64,000 nucleotides of DNA from positions 53,274 to 117,273 of the forward strand of contig CAVKYH010000006.1 in assembly GCA_963660485.1 (NCBI GenBank), written 5' to 3'. Below, in pieces: positions 50,601-59,569 of this stretch (its first letter is position 1; every line of letters begins with the position of its first letter). The DNA comes from UBA6398 sp963660485. GTDB lineage: Bacteria; Bacteroidota; Bacteroidia; Bacteroidales; Bacteroidaceae. The notes beneath the pieces are model-generated. The model was not told the DNA's origin, did no database searches, and worked only from the letters and a program-made list of their open reading frames with translations. Both the position numbers and the translations under genes were made by a program.

Positions 50601-51551
50601 TGGACTCTTGGTGTTGTCTGCTCCAATGCTTTCTCCCACGAGTTTGCCGTGGTCGTAGACTCTTGCGCGCAGGGTTACTCCCTTTGATGTTTTCGCGCCC
50701 TTGGCCAAATCCAGTTTCACATTAAACCAAACCCTTGCCTTCTGCTGGTTCTCGTCGATTTTGGTGGTTACAAAATAGTCGCGAATCTGTATTTTTGGTG
50801 CCGACCACAGAAACACGTCGCGCGTGATGCCCGTGAGTCGCCAATAGTCCTGGTCTTCGAGAAAAGAGCCGCTTGTAAAACGGTACACCTGTACGGCTAT
50901 CGTGTTTTCGCCCTTTTGCAGATAATCCGTTATCTTGAATTCGGAGGGCAGATACGAGTCTTCGGCGTAGCCGGTGAAGTGTCCGTTCACCCAAACGTAG
51001 TATCCGTGTCCCGCGCCGTTGAAACGCACGTAAACATCGCGCCCTTTCCAGTTTTCGGGCACGATGAATTGGCGACGATAGCTGCCCACGGGATTTTTCA
51101 TATTGTTGTTGTACTGAAAATTGTCGGGACGTGAAGCCATCACGCTGAAATTTTTAGGATTATAGGTGAAAGGATATGCCGCATTGGTGTAAAGAGGCTT
51201 GTCCCAGTCCTTGTCGTGTCTCACACCATATACCTGCCACGTGGCGGGCACCGTGATGTTGTCCCATTTTGCGTCGTCAAACTCCGCTTTCTCGAATCCC
51301 TCGGGACGGCGTTGCGGATCGGGCGCCCAATTGAACTTCCAGGTGCCGTTGAGCGAGAGATAATACGGCGATTTCTCCATATCGTTTTCAAACGCTCCGT
51401 TCAAGTCTGCCACAGGTATGGCCAAGGTGTGGGCTTCTTCGCGATTTATCTGAACCACATTCACATCGTCCCATTCCTTGCCGGTCTGTGCCTGTCCGCC
51501 TGTCATTGCCATCAGAAAAGCTGACAAGAGAATTATCTTCTTATCTTTCAT
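47694..51551 (-). CDS. GH2 beta-galactosidase (LacZ type) with C-terminal discoidin-like domain
   Basis: The 1285-residue secreted protein has a signal peptide (MKDKKIILLSAFLMAMTGGQ). GH2 sugar-binding and immunoglobulin-like domains fill the first 350 residues (WKDRDVYV-like segments, FEKAEFDDAKWDNITVPATWQ). The TIM-barrel carries SHYPNNPYLYDLCDKYG, the acid/base in IWSFGNESGGGEN and the nucleophile in GEFIWDWKDQGL. A beta-galactosidase small-chain domain follows (about 770-1040), then a C-terminal F5/8 type C-like module (about 1145-1285; IDGEYSTIWHSQYKPEELPYPHEMVVDMG). At 1285 residues it is longer than E. coli LacZ because of this tail. It likely cuts beta-galactosides from host or plant glycans. 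Confidence 0.94.
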   Translation of the reverse strand: MKDKKIILLSAFLMAMTGGQAQTGKEWDDVNVVQINREEAHTLAIPVADLNGAFENDMEKSPYYLSLNGTWKFNWAPDPQRRPEGFEKAEFDDAKWDNITVPATWQVYGVRHDKDWDKPLYTNAAYPFTYNPKNFSVMASRPDNFQYNNNMKNPVGSYRRQFIVPENWKGRDVYVRFNGAGHGYYVWVNGHFTGYAEDSYLPSEFKITDYLQKGENTIAVQVYRFTSGSFLEDQDYWRLTGITRDVFLWSAPKIQIRDYFVTTKIDENQQKARVWFNVKLDLAKGAKTSKGVTLRARVYDHGKLVGESIGADNTKSPMGNFAFYANVDNPKLWNAEQPYLYDVVVSLEEKGKTIDMRSNKLGIREVGVNKQGAITINGKPIKFHGVNRHDFSNMNGRTVSKEEMERDIFTMKSLNINAIRTSHYPNNPYLYDLCDKYGLYVLAEANVECHGNTSLSSNPLFLKPMLERNKNHVYWMRNHSSIIIWSFGNESGGGENFKTVSKIISNTDPTRLTHYEGNSTWSSVTSTMYANTATIKRIGEERAAQYEKGEQPRPHVQCENTHAMGNSMGNQREYFDLYEKYPALAGEFIWDWKDQGLSMPIPGNKYSAYWAYGGDFGDFPNDGNFCTNGVIFPNFTYSAKALNVKKIYQPADFVMTDSVAGKFVVKNKMSFANLNEYAFSYQILEDGIVKDEKQLESYDIPGGTNREITLGNLLPADAKSDAEYFVRFSVKQKTNTAWEKAGYEVASEQFELRGAAQKSAYKANNSDKLNVVADEGRDIKVSGKNFTAVFSRQTGQIVEYSRNGKVLLDSLRFNSFRVPTDNDHTKSGMWDNLGLRNLKAEAGTWKVNVEKDGSVTLGITTVYKGKGMVAFSTEMEYRVLNDGVVSVSSSIVPWRNGIVVPKMGYRFSMPEGYENYTWYGRGPWDNYRDRKESCFPGVYNSTVAKQWTGFVKPQETGNKEEVRYIALTNQNGEGLMVVAPSLMSATVGHWRAEDLYVNRNNRKLHPYEVPMVKENIVCIDAANRALGNNSCGPDVLDKYELRTAQTTMNFIVMPLDSALSAEKLSDKARISGVACSPVMISSKSGTVSMECKTKGAKIYYSTDGKKYVPYQNPVAMKKGGKVYAYAVAEGLEKSMTSQKTVSAEVDKSLWKVVSCSSEANDNEKASNAIDGEYSTIWHSQYKPEELPYPHEMVVDMGKVYNVDAFVYVPRNDMDNGWVKDYEVYFSNDLNNWGTPVCQGSFEADNSEKVVKVAKPVNARYFRFVAKSEVYGRKFASAAELDIIAK

Positions 51552-51577
51552 ACTATTATTTTTTTACTATTCCCTTA

Positions 51578-51585
51578 CAAAGCTA
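51578..51585 (-). promoter_or_regulatory. -7 element of the beta-galactosidase gene
   Basis: TAGCTTTG on the minus strand matches TAnnTTTG. A possible TTTG lies 22 nt upstream (51611-51608). Confidence 0.5.
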
Positions 51586-51687
51586 AGGAAATTTGCGCTA
51601 ACGAAACCAAATATAAGTGCAAAAACATTTCATTATTTTATTCTCATGCCAATATTTTTCAAAACCCTACGGGGCGGTTTGAAAAGC

Positions 51688-51792
51688 ACTCGGCATCTCG
51701 CAAAAACTCCAAGGCCCGGAATTTAAATTCCGACGCATCTAATTTAAATTTGGTGGCCCGGAGTTTTCACGAGATGCCGTGTAGTTTTTCCG
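51688..51792. repeat. Mosaic 21-bp-module repeat, cluster 14
   Basis: Cores at 51688 (ACTCGGCATCT), 51709 (CCAAGGCCCGG), 51730 (CCGACGCATCT), 51751 (TGGTGGCCCGG) and 51772 (AGATGCCGTGT), with linkers CGCAAAAACT, AATTTAAATT twice, AGTTTTCACG and AGTTTTTCCG. The outer arms CGGCATCTCG and CGAGATGCCG are inverted, so the whole cluster can fold as one long hairpin. Confidence 0.88.
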
Positions 51793-51890
51793 CCCTGCGC
51801 AGCAGGTTTTTTCGGCTTGCAGAATGAGGGGTTCAACTTGCGGGAAAGGGCTTCCGATTCGGCTTGTGAAACATAGCAAATGAGAGGTGC

Positions 51891-51930
51891 CAAAAAAAAA
51901 CACGCCGGGAAATCTGGGTTTCCCGGCGTG
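51891..51930 (-). terminator. Terminator of the phosphoesterase/AddAB unit
   Basis: A perfect 12-bp stem CACGCCGGGAAA / TTTCCCGGCGTG (51901-51930) with a six-base loop; on the minus strand a run of nine or more Ts follows. It is about 75 nt after the stop of the phosphoesterase at 52007. Confidence 0.85.
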
Positions 51931-52006
51931 TTGTCTATAATTCAACTGCTGTCTTTGCAGAATTCTCCCACGTATACATTATTATATATATGGGGCGAAA
52001 AACAAA

Positions 52007-53080
52007 TCAGTCTATCGTCATTTCAAACTGGTCGCATTTTCCGGTGCGGTGTGCATATTGTTTGGTCGACGGTGAGATGCCGAAAAGCGTAGAATAGGTG
52101 CTGGCCTTAATAGTTTTGCCGTCGGGCATAAATTCGAGTATTCTCACCCAACCGTCGCCGCCGTTGCCTTCCCAGCCGCCGCCTACAATCTGCACGTTAA
52201 ACATCATCTGGTGCACTGTCTTGCCTGCATCGTTCTTGTCGTTGCGGTAAGCCACGCTCTCCTCAAACGCGCCCGGTTTTCCGGTGTGTCCGCATACCAC
52301 GAGACGGATATTCGGCGTAACCTTCACGAGTTTCTCCCAAATGTCCTGCCCCCAATTGCGCGGAGTAATCTTGTAGTTTTCGTTGCTGGTGCGTTCCGCA
52401 GTTTTTTCGCGCAAGAAAGAATGAGTCATGAATATCACCCGATAATCTTTGTACTTATCGCTTGTGCACAATTTCCTTGCCCATTCGAGCACTTCGTCCC
52501 GTGGTGCCCACTCCGTGGTAACTACGAGCAGATTTCCCCAGTTCTTGTCGTTGAAAGCATAGGCCGAATTTTCGAGCGAAGCCGTGCCCATGCGGTTTGG
52601 AAAGGCTGCCACCAAACATTCGCCCCATTTTGAATTGCGCTCCACGGGGAAGTATTCGGGAAAATGGGTGAATGATTCGTCGCCGCGCGTATATCCGTAT
52701 TCATGGTTGCCCGTGGAAATGATATAAGGCACCTTGTTGTCGAGCCGCGACATGCAATGCGACGCCCATTCCCACATCTGCTTGCTCGTTTGGTTGAGCA
52801 TGGAACGGTTGAGCACAATGTTCTCGTTCTGCTCCACAAGGTCGCCCGTTACAAGCACCGCCTTGATTTTAAGATTCTCGATATTGTCGGCACACCAAAC
52901 CGTGGTCAAATCAAAAAGAGGCTGATTGATGTCATACTTGGTGTAGCCCTGCGGATCACCAAGCACAATCATCGAAAACGAATTGTTGTCGGTTAAATGC
53001 TGCTGGTCGGCACGTTTCTGCGCTCCCGTTTCCACGCTTGCCAATAGGCACAGCGAAAGAAAAAGTCTGTAGATTTTCAT
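52007..53080 (-). CDS. Secreted metallophosphoesterase, paralogue A
   Basis: The 357-residue exported protein (signal MKIYRLFLSLCLLASVETGA) has metallophosphoesterase motifs: MIVLGDPQGY (Q where DxH is usual), LVTGDLVEQNEN, IISTGNHEYGY, IFMTHSFL and VVCGHTGKPG. It closely resembles the upstream gene along its whole length, so it arose by tandem duplication. The function is unknown, but both copies conserve all motif residues. The gap between them is 15 nt. Confidence 0.85.
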   Translation of the reverse strand: MKIYRLFLSLCLLASVETGAQKRADQQHLTDNNSFSMIVLGDPQGYTKYDINQPLFDLTTVWCADNIENLKIKAVLVTGDLVEQNENIVLNRSMLNQTSKQMWEWASHCMSRLDNKVPYIISTGNHEYGYTRGDESFTHFPEYFPVERNSKWGECLVAAFPNRMGTASLENSAYAFNDKNWGNLLVVTTEWAPRDEVLEWARKLCTSDKYKDYRVIFMTHSFLREKTAERTSNENYKITPRNWGQDIWEKLVKVTPNIRLVVCGHTGKPGAFEESVAYRNDKNDAGKTVHQMMFNVQIVGGGWEGNGGDGWVRILEFMPDGKTIKASTYSTLFGISPSTKQYAHRTGKCDQFEMTID

Positions 53081-53095
53081 ATTGCGTCTGCTTTT

Positions 53096-54169
53096 TTAGT
53101 CAATAGTAATGTCGAATTGGTCGTAACTCTCGGTGCGGTTTGCAAGATGCTTGGTTGTGGGCGAAATTGCAAACAACGGCGAATATGTGCGAACCTTTAT
53201 AGTTTTGCCGTTGGGCATGAATTCAAGAATCCTGAGCCAGCCGTCGCCGCCGTTGCTGCTACCACCGCCGGCAAGAAACTGCACATTAAACATCATCTGG
53301 CTCACATTTTTTCCGGCATCGTTCTTGTCCACCCTGAAAGCCACATTATCGTCAAAACCTCCCGGCGTTCCGGTATGACCACATACCACAAGGCGAATAT
53401 TAGGAGTAACCTTAATGAGTTTCTTCCAAATGTCCTCGCCAAAATTTCCCGGCTCTATTTTATAGCTACCCCTCACAGTGTAAGCGGCAGTCTTGTGTTT
53501 CAAATACGAGTGCGTCATGAAAATCACACGATAGTCTTTGTATTTTTCGCTCTGGCACAGATTTTTCACCCAATCCAATACCTCGTCTCTCGGCGCCCAT
53601 TCCGTTGTAACCAAAAGCAGGTTTCCCCATTTTTTGTCCTTGAACACATACGCGGAGTTCTCGAGCGAAGCCGTGCCCATGCGGTTAGGATAAGCCGCCA
53701 CTAGACATTGGGCTGTTTTGCAGTTGCGTTCCACTGTAAAATATTCGGGGAAATGAGTAAAAGGTTCGTCGCCGCGCGTATAACCATACTCATGATTTCC
53801 CGGAGATATGATGTAAGGCACTTTGTTGTCGAGGCGCGCCATACAATGCGAAGTCCATTCCCACATTTGTTTGCTCGTCTGATTTCCAGCGCCGCGCTTG
53901 CGTATGAAATTCTCGTTCTGATCCACCATGTCTCCCGTCATAAGCACCGCTTTTATGTTGAGATTTTCAATATTGTCGGCACACCACGCCGTGCAAAGCT
54001 CATAAATCGGCTGATTAATGTCGTATCTCGTATAGTTCTGCGGATCGCCCATAACAATCATGGAAAAAGATTTTTTGTCATAGAGATGCAGACGATCGGC
54101 ACGGTCTTGCGCATTGACAGCACCGCACAGCAGCAAACCGAGAGCAAATGAAAAGATTGTTTTTTTCAT
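53096..54169 (-). CDS. Secreted metallophosphoesterase, paralogue B
   Basis: The 357-residue protein (signal MKKTIFSFALGLLLCGAVNA) has MIVMGDPQNY, LMTGDMVDQNEN, IISPGNHEYGY, IFMTHSYL and VVCGHTGTPG, the same motif set and length as paralogue A. Sequence differences are concentrated in the signal peptide and in short loops. I chose the ATG at 54169, which gives the same length as the paralogue; the ATG at 54172 is equally possible. It begins 22 nt after the stop of the addB-like gene, so it is likely part of that unit. Confidence 0.85.
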   Translation of the reverse strand: MKKTIFSFALGLLLCGAVNAQDRADRLHLYDKKSFSMIVMGDPQNYTRYDINQPIYELCTAWCADNIENLNIKAVLMTGDMVDQNENFIRKRGAGNQTSKQMWEWTSHCMARLDNKVPYIISPGNHEYGYTRGDEPFTHFPEYFTVERNCKTAQCLVAAYPNRMGTASLENSAYVFKDKKWGNLLLVTTEWAPRDEVLDWVKNLCQSEKYKDYRVIFMTHSYLKHKTAAYTVRGSYKIEPGNFGEDIWKKLIKVTPNIRLVVCGHTGTPGGFDDNVAFRVDKNDAGKNVSQMMFNVQFLAGGGSSNGGDGWLRILEFMPNGKTIKVRTYSPLFAISPTTKHLANRTESYDQFDITID

Positions 54170-54191
54170 CATTGTTGATATTATGTTTTGA

Positions 54192-56795
54192 TTATCTGTT
54201 ACACAATTTCTTGTAGTCGCAATATTTGCAGCGTTTGGCATCGTCGCAAGGCGCGAAAGGTTTTTCGATATCGAATATGTCGTCCACGAGAGCCTGTATT
54301 CCCGTTCTCACCTCGCTTTCCACCCGCGCGAAATCCTCCACCACATCGGCGCTGACAAATACCCCCGGCACGAAATCGGGTTTGCTCATTCCCGTAATGA
54401 AGTAAAGTTCGGGGCGAATGGCTTTGTAGGCAGTTTTGTCGGCAGCAAGTTTATCCTTCAAGGCAAGCGAATAAACCATTGTCTGCAACACATAGTCGTA
54501 ATGTTGGTTACTGTCGCACTTGGATATGACAGTGTTGAAATCAGCAGCAATCACAGGCTTCTCCCATTTGCCGGTTTTGTAATCAACCACCACATAAACG
54601 CCGTCTTTCACGTGAACGCGGTCGAACTTTCCGCCTACATTTACATTATAGCCGCTTTTCGTTTGAAACGGAGTGTATATGTATTTCTCGATATACTGCG
54701 GAACTACATCAAAAGGCGCACGGTTTGAATCGAATTTCAGTACATCGCGAAAATAACGCATGATAATGCCGCGAATCACGCTGTTGTCCGGCACTTTGCA
54801 TACCTTGAAAGCTTCGTCCACACAATTGTTGAGGTTTTTATGTAGCTTATCGTTCAAATCGTTCTCAATTGTGCTGCGTTCGATATGGGGCGACGCTTTT
54901 TTTTCATAGTACAACTGCACTGCTTCGTGGAATATCGTACCGAACAAATTTGCCGGCATTTTATCGGGGTCAGGATTGGGAGCGCGCAAACCGGCTATCT
55001 TATTGTAATAAAACTTCAACGGACACACCACATACATATATAATGGCGTAGGTTCGAGTCTTGTTAGTTTTTCAAGCATTCCCGGCGTTTTCACTACGGC
55101 TTTCGGCGCGTATTCCTTGGGTATAGCAGGGCTTTCAATGGTCTTCATTTCATAATCACGAGCCACTTCGCCCGCTATAATCTGAAGAAGATAACGCGAC
55201 ATCTCTTTTGCGCCCATTGCATTCGCGGACGAGGCAAAAAGAGCAGCCACATTGGGCGTGCGTTTCAGTATGCGGAAAAAATTATATGCCGCCACACCGC
55301 TACGATTGCTGAGAGCAGGCATTCCGTAAGCGGTCCGCACCACATTCGGAAGCATTGTAGGGTTGCGATATCCCTGTGGCAACGCCCCCTCGTTGCAATC
55401 GAGCAAAATCACATTGTCATAATCTATCGTACGTGTGTCGGCCAAATCAAGAACTTCGACATGCAATTTTCCGGAAGCGGGATTGGAATTTTGCTGTGGC
55501 ATTTCGTCTTCGGAGTTTGCGTACTTTTTCTTGAAAATCATTGCTGCCACACGGGGCGAAACAGTTATCCCTTTGTTTTTGTCTATCAAAGTCTGCGTCG
55601 TCTCCATTGCAGTGCGCGCTAAATCCAACGACATTTTTTCCAAAGTATAGTCTTCGTCATCTTCTTCGGGCACAATTTCCGAAAGCCTCGCATTCAAGGA
55701 CGAAAGATAATCGTTGCAGGAATATTCCGGGCTGTTTATGTTCCTACGCAATTCGGTTTCCGAAAAACGCATAAGGCTTGCGTACGTAGCAGAAAGGCTT
55801 ACAGGAAAACTTATATTGAAACTGTATTTTTCAGACGGCAGAAAGTGGCACAACATTCCCTTGGCATTGCTGTCCAAAGGTATCACAGCCGTAAAATCTC
55901 CCTTTTGCGGCGAAACATGTCCCAGCCATTTTTCCACAAATGCCGCTTCACCGCTTTGGGTCGGGCTTTCAATTATATATATAGGCTTTTGTTCGCAATT
56001 ATATTGGGGCGGTGTCCAACCTCCATAGGTCTTGACGTTGCTGCGAATGTTCTCAACGGACTCGTTTCCCTCGGCAACAAATCCTTCAGTGTAATCCCAA
56101 AAGAATTCTGCCCGGCTTTGTGTTTTCAGCCAGGACATCGTTCTGCGCTCCGCGCCGCAAAGCACATTGAAACCTATAAACGCGTATTTTTGAGCCGTTG
56201 ATTTCAATATTTCCCCGCACCCGGCGCGATACACGGCGCCTTCGTATGTAGTTTTCTCCTTCAATGCGTTCACGCCGTCGTATATCGCCGAAAGCATGTT
56301 CCATATCTCGTGGAATTTCCCGCGCATATCCGTACCGAAAGCCTGATAGAATGTCGAGAAATACTCTTTCAATGATTTCAGGCTCTGTTCGTCTGTAAAT
56401 CTTATGCTCTCGATATCTTTCAGATTGTTCAGTTCGCGAAAAACAGAATGGGCATCGGCAAGACTCTTGTCCACATCGTCGAAATCATTTAGCATCATCT
56501 CGCTCCAAGGTACGAATTCGTCAAGCGTCATCACCTCTTTTGTTTCACGCTCGGCGCACACGCTGCGATACACATTGTACAAGCGGAAAAGCATGTCTGA
56601 ACTATCTGCTTTTCTGATGCCTGAATAATCTATGAAAAGCTGCGACATCGTGAGCATACGCGGTGCTTTTTTTCCGAGAAGCCGACGGAATACTTCTATG
56701 GCGCGACGTTGGGGGAATACCAGCTGGTAATCGTTGAGACCGTCGCCTTTCTCAAGCAATTGCTGTGCCACCTGGTTCAAAAAAGTTCTCTCCAT
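54192..56795 (-). CDS. AddB-like subunit with PD-(D/E)XK Fe-S nuclease domain
   Basis: The 867-residue protein starts with a helicase-like region that lacks a Walker A motif (LVFPQRRAIEVFRRLLGKK), as in inactivated AddB-type N-termini. The C-terminal part is a Cas4/RecB-type nuclease: a Cys (VVCPLKFYYNK), GTIFHEAV, VVVDYKTGKW (D-x-K) and a CKYCDYKKLC cluster that should bind 4Fe-4S. It likely works with the upstream UvrD-type helicase as an AddAB-like end-resection complex for recombination repair. Its start overlaps the helicase stop by 1 nt (TAATG), so translation is coupled. Confidence 0.85.
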   Translation of the reverse strand: MERTFLNQVAQQLLEKGDGLNDYQLVFPQRRAIEVFRRLLGKKAPRMLTMSQLFIDYSGIRKADSSDMLFRLYNVYRSVCAERETKEVMTLDEFVPWSEMMLNDFDDVDKSLADAHSVFRELNNLKDIESIRFTDEQSLKSLKEYFSTFYQAFGTDMRGKFHEIWNMLSAIYDGVNALKEKTTYEGAVYRAGCGEILKSTAQKYAFIGFNVLCGAERRTMSWLKTQSRAEFFWDYTEGFVAEGNESVENIRSNVKTYGGWTPPQYNCEQKPIYIIESPTQSGEAAFVEKWLGHVSPQKGDFTAVIPLDSNAKGMLCHFLPSEKYSFNISFPVSLSATYASLMRFSETELRRNINSPEYSCNDYLSSLNARLSEIVPEEDDEDYTLEKMSLDLARTAMETTQTLIDKNKGITVSPRVAAMIFKKKYANSEDEMPQQNSNPASGKLHVEVLDLADTRTIDYDNVILLDCNEGALPQGYRNPTMLPNVVRTAYGMPALSNRSGVAAYNFFRILKRTPNVAALFASSANAMGAKEMSRYLLQIIAGEVARDYEMKTIESPAIPKEYAPKAVVKTPGMLEKLTRLEPTPLYMYVVCPLKFYYNKIAGLRAPNPDPDKMPANLFGTIFHEAVQLYYEKKASPHIERSTIENDLNDKLHKNLNNCVDEAFKVCKVPDNSVIRGIIMRYFRDVLKFDSNRAPFDVVPQYIEKYIYTPFQTKSGYNVNVGGKFDRVHVKDGVYVVVDYKTGKWEKPVIAADFNTVISKCDSNQHYDYVLQTMVYSLALKDKLAADKTAYKAIRPELYFITGMSKPDFVPGVFVSADVVEDFARVESEVRTGIQALVDDIFDIEKPFAPCDDAKRCKYCDYKKLCNR

Positions 56796-59428
56796 TATTT
56801 TTCCATATTGATTTCCAGTTCCACCACATTGCCTTTTAGCGAAAACTTGTCGCCTTTGGGTTTGCCGTTGTGCTTTTGGCTTGCCACGATGTCGTATCCG
56901 TATTTTTCTATGTCCATTACCTGCAGCGCGTATTCAAGCCATTCGCTTATGGGAGTCTTTTCCAGCGTTTTTCGGTTGTTGTTCGGCTCCACGTACTCAA
57001 TCATCAGATTTGCTTTGGCGCGTGTAAATGCCACGTACAGCGTATTCATATTGTCCACAGCCGTTTCCAGTTGTTCCTTTTCGCAATCTTCCTTGTATAT
57101 GCTGCGCAATGCTTTTTTGCCCGACGCTATTGGGACGAGTGGAATGCGGTCGTAGATTCCGCCATGTGGGTCGCACCATATTTTCTTGTCGTTGGTGGGC
57201 ACAAAGTTCCAGTCGCAGTAAGGCACAAACACGGTATGGAATTCCAGTCCCTTGGCTTTGTGGATTGTCATGGCCTTTATTCCGTCGTCTGTGCCCGATG
57301 CTATGAATTGCCGTGGGCTTTCTGCTTCCCAGTCGTCAAAGAATTTCTTGAAATCATAGGCATTGCGCTGCACGTAGTTGTTTATATAGTCTACAAAGGT
57401 GAAGATATATTGGCTTTCGTCCTTCATCGTTTGTATTTCGAGCGTTTTCATCACTCGCATTACGGCTTCGGCAATCGGCAGCTCGGCTATTCTTTTTGCT
57501 CTGCTCACCAATCTGTCGGGTAGATGCCGTTCTATATATTCCCTTACAGATGTCTTGCCGTTTTCTCCGAACTTCGGTTCTTCAAAAGCGTTTCCTTTTC
57601 GGTTTTCCTCCAGATTCCTCGCCACGAAATAGCCGCTCACATTGTCGGGGTTTGACGAAACTTCGCCCCACACGAATTTCAGCGCAGCCACAACCATTTT
57701 CACAGCCACTGAATTGCCCAGGCTGTAGGCTTCGCGCGTGTTCAGCCGGAACGGGGCGTTTGCCTGTTTCACATAGTCGGCTATCGCGAATATTTCCTTG
57801 TTTGTGCGCGTAAGTATTGCCATATCCGAGTAGTCCACGCCCGCCTCGTGTGCTGCCGATATATTGTCGAGTAGGCGCGCAAGCCGCTCGTTCTCCGCCA
57901 CACGTTTGTCGTTGGTGATTTTTTCCACCTTCACGTATCCGCTGCATCGGTGTTTGCTCTTGGGGTTCTGCACCACGTCGCTATATATCTTCAATATATT
58001 GCTGCCATGCTGCTTGCGCATGTTGTCAAACACTTCGTTGTTGAAATTCACTACCAGGGTGTGGCTGCGATAGTTGTCTTTGAGGCAATTTTTCCCCAGG
58101 GGGTCGTATTTGTTCCCCAGGTTGTAGAGAATGTTCCAGTCGCCGCCGCGCCAACGGTAGATGCTTTGCTTCACGTCTCCCACCACAACGCAACGGTTGC
58201 CTGATGAAGAAATAAGGTTGGAGATTAATTTCCAAAGATTGTCGAATTGCATGTGCGACGTGTCCTGTGCTTCGTCGAGCATGATATGGCGGTATTTTCG
58301 TCCCGCGCGTTCAAATACAAACGATATGCTGTCGGTGTCGCGCAGTTGTTCGTCCACGAGTTCCTGGCTTTTCGAAAGGAGTATGCGGTTCTCCTCGCGC
58401 GACTGCCGTTTCACCTCTCTGTCGATAGCTTCGAGCATACGCATTTCGTTGAGGTCCTTAAGGGTGAGTTCGGCGCTTATCTTGCGCGAATACAGCCGCT
58501 CCACGTCTTTCTCGAAAGCCTCCAACTGGTCTCTCCAATCGTCCACCACGCTCATGTCTTCCTTGAGTTTTCCGTAGTTTCCGTCAAGAAATTTCTCCAC
58601 GCTGCTTATAATTCCGTCCCACTTGCCGCTCCGCGCCTTTTCCACGTAGTTTTTCAGATACACTCCGCGCGCAATCTTGTCGTAGTCTATCGTGAGGTTG
58701 TTGCCAAGGGTTGCAATCTCTGCTTCGGCTGTTTTCTTTTCTTTCACAAGGCTGTCATACAGTTCGCCGAATGCTTTGGCGTCGCCGAACACCTTGTTTA
58801 TTTTCTCTTCGTTGCGCATATAGTTTTCCATGCACACGTTTCGTCCGAATTGCTTGAGTGCGCGCCTGAAATCCCACGACATATTTTCGTCGAGGTTCTT
58901 TTCTATATAGTCTTTGAGCAATGCCGAGATGCGCTTGTCGGTTCCTGCGGCGGCTATTTCCACTATTCGGTCAACGGCATCGTTGATTGCTTCTTCGTCG
59001 TTCAGGAAAACTTCGAGATTTGAGTTGAAGCCAATCATTGCAGCTATGTCGCTCACTATGCTTTGAAAGAAGGAGTCGATAGTCTTTACGTCAAAGAAGT
59101 CATAGTTGTTGAGAATGCAGCGCAGGGTTACGCCGCAGCGTTTGCGTATCTCGTCTTCGCTTAGCCGTCCGCCGAGGATTTCGCTTATTTTCGCCACATA
59201 GCCGGCGTTGTCGCCCTCGTTTTTCCAAATGTTCCAGAGAGTGTTGAGCACCCTCATCTTCATTTCGCCCGTAGCTTTGTTGGTAAACGTAATGGCGAGT
59301 ATGCCGGCAAAGGCCGAAACGTTTGTGCCGGCCGCGATAGCGAGCGCAATGTATTCTGATACCAGCGTGAATGTTTTTCCGCTTCCCGCCGATGCCCGGT
59401 AAATCCTTAAATTCTCGTTTTCGCCCAT
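56795..59428 (-). CDS. AddA-like UvrD/SF1A helicase without nuclease domain
   Basis: The 877-residue protein has all SF1A helicase motifs: Walker A ASAGSGKTFTL (12-22), ITFTNKATGEMKMR, DEAQDTSHMQFD, VGDVKQSIYRWRGGDWNIL, DNYRSHTLVV, TIHKAKGLEFHTVFVP and YVAFTRAKANLMIEYV. It ends about 75 residues after motif VI (GNVVELEINMEK), where AddA proteins of this group usually carry a further nuclease domain of about 200 residues. The nuclease is therefore only in the partner. The -7 box TAATTTTG lies 27 nt upstream. Confidence 0.86.
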   Translation of the reverse strand: MGENENLRIYRASAGSGKTFTLVSEYIALAIAAGTNVSAFAGILAITFTNKATGEMKMRVLNTLWNIWKNEGDNAGYVAKISEILGGRLSEDEIRKRCGVTLRCILNNYDFFDVKTIDSFFQSIVSDIAAMIGFNSNLEVFLNDEEAINDAVDRIVEIAAAGTDKRISALLKDYIEKNLDENMSWDFRRALKQFGRNVCMENYMRNEEKINKVFGDAKAFGELYDSLVKEKKTAEAEIATLGNNLTIDYDKIARGVYLKNYVEKARSGKWDGIISSVEKFLDGNYGKLKEDMSVVDDWRDQLEAFEKDVERLYSRKISAELTLKDLNEMRMLEAIDREVKRQSREENRILLSKSQELVDEQLRDTDSISFVFERAGRKYRHIMLDEAQDTSHMQFDNLWKLISNLISSSGNRCVVVGDVKQSIYRWRGGDWNILYNLGNKYDPLGKNCLKDNYRSHTLVVNFNNEVFDNMRKQHGSNILKIYSDVVQNPKSKHRCSGYVKVEKITNDKRVAENERLARLLDNISAAHEAGVDYSDMAILTRTNKEIFAIADYVKQANAPFRLNTREAYSLGNSVAVKMVVAALKFVWGEVSSNPDNVSGYFVARNLEENRKGNAFEEPKFGENGKTSVREYIERHLPDRLVSRAKRIAELPIAEAVMRVMKTLEIQTMKDESQYIFTFVDYINNYVQRNAYDFKKFFDDWEAESPRQFIASGTDDGIKAMTIHKAKGLEFHTVFVPYCDWNFVPTNDKKIWCDPHGGIYDRIPLVPIASGKKALRSIYKEDCEKEQLETAVDNMNTLYVAFTRAKANLMIEYVEPNNNRKTLEKTPISEWLEYALQVMDIEKYGYDIVASQKHNGKPKGDKFSLKGNVVELEINMEK

Positions 59429-59454
59429 TGGAGCATCTTGTGTTTTCAGTGTTA

Positions 59455-59462
59455 CAAAATTA
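59455..59462 (-). promoter_or_regulatory. -7 element of the AddAB-like unit
   Basis: TAATTTTG on the minus strand matches TAnnTTTG. Confidence 0.5.
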
Positions 59463-59569
59463 TGGATTATTTTCTACTCCGCCCTTCCCTGTCTCCACAA
59501 TTTTCCGCCCCGTTGAGTGCAGACTGTACCTTATATATATAATGCGTGTTGCGGCAGCAAGAATACGGG

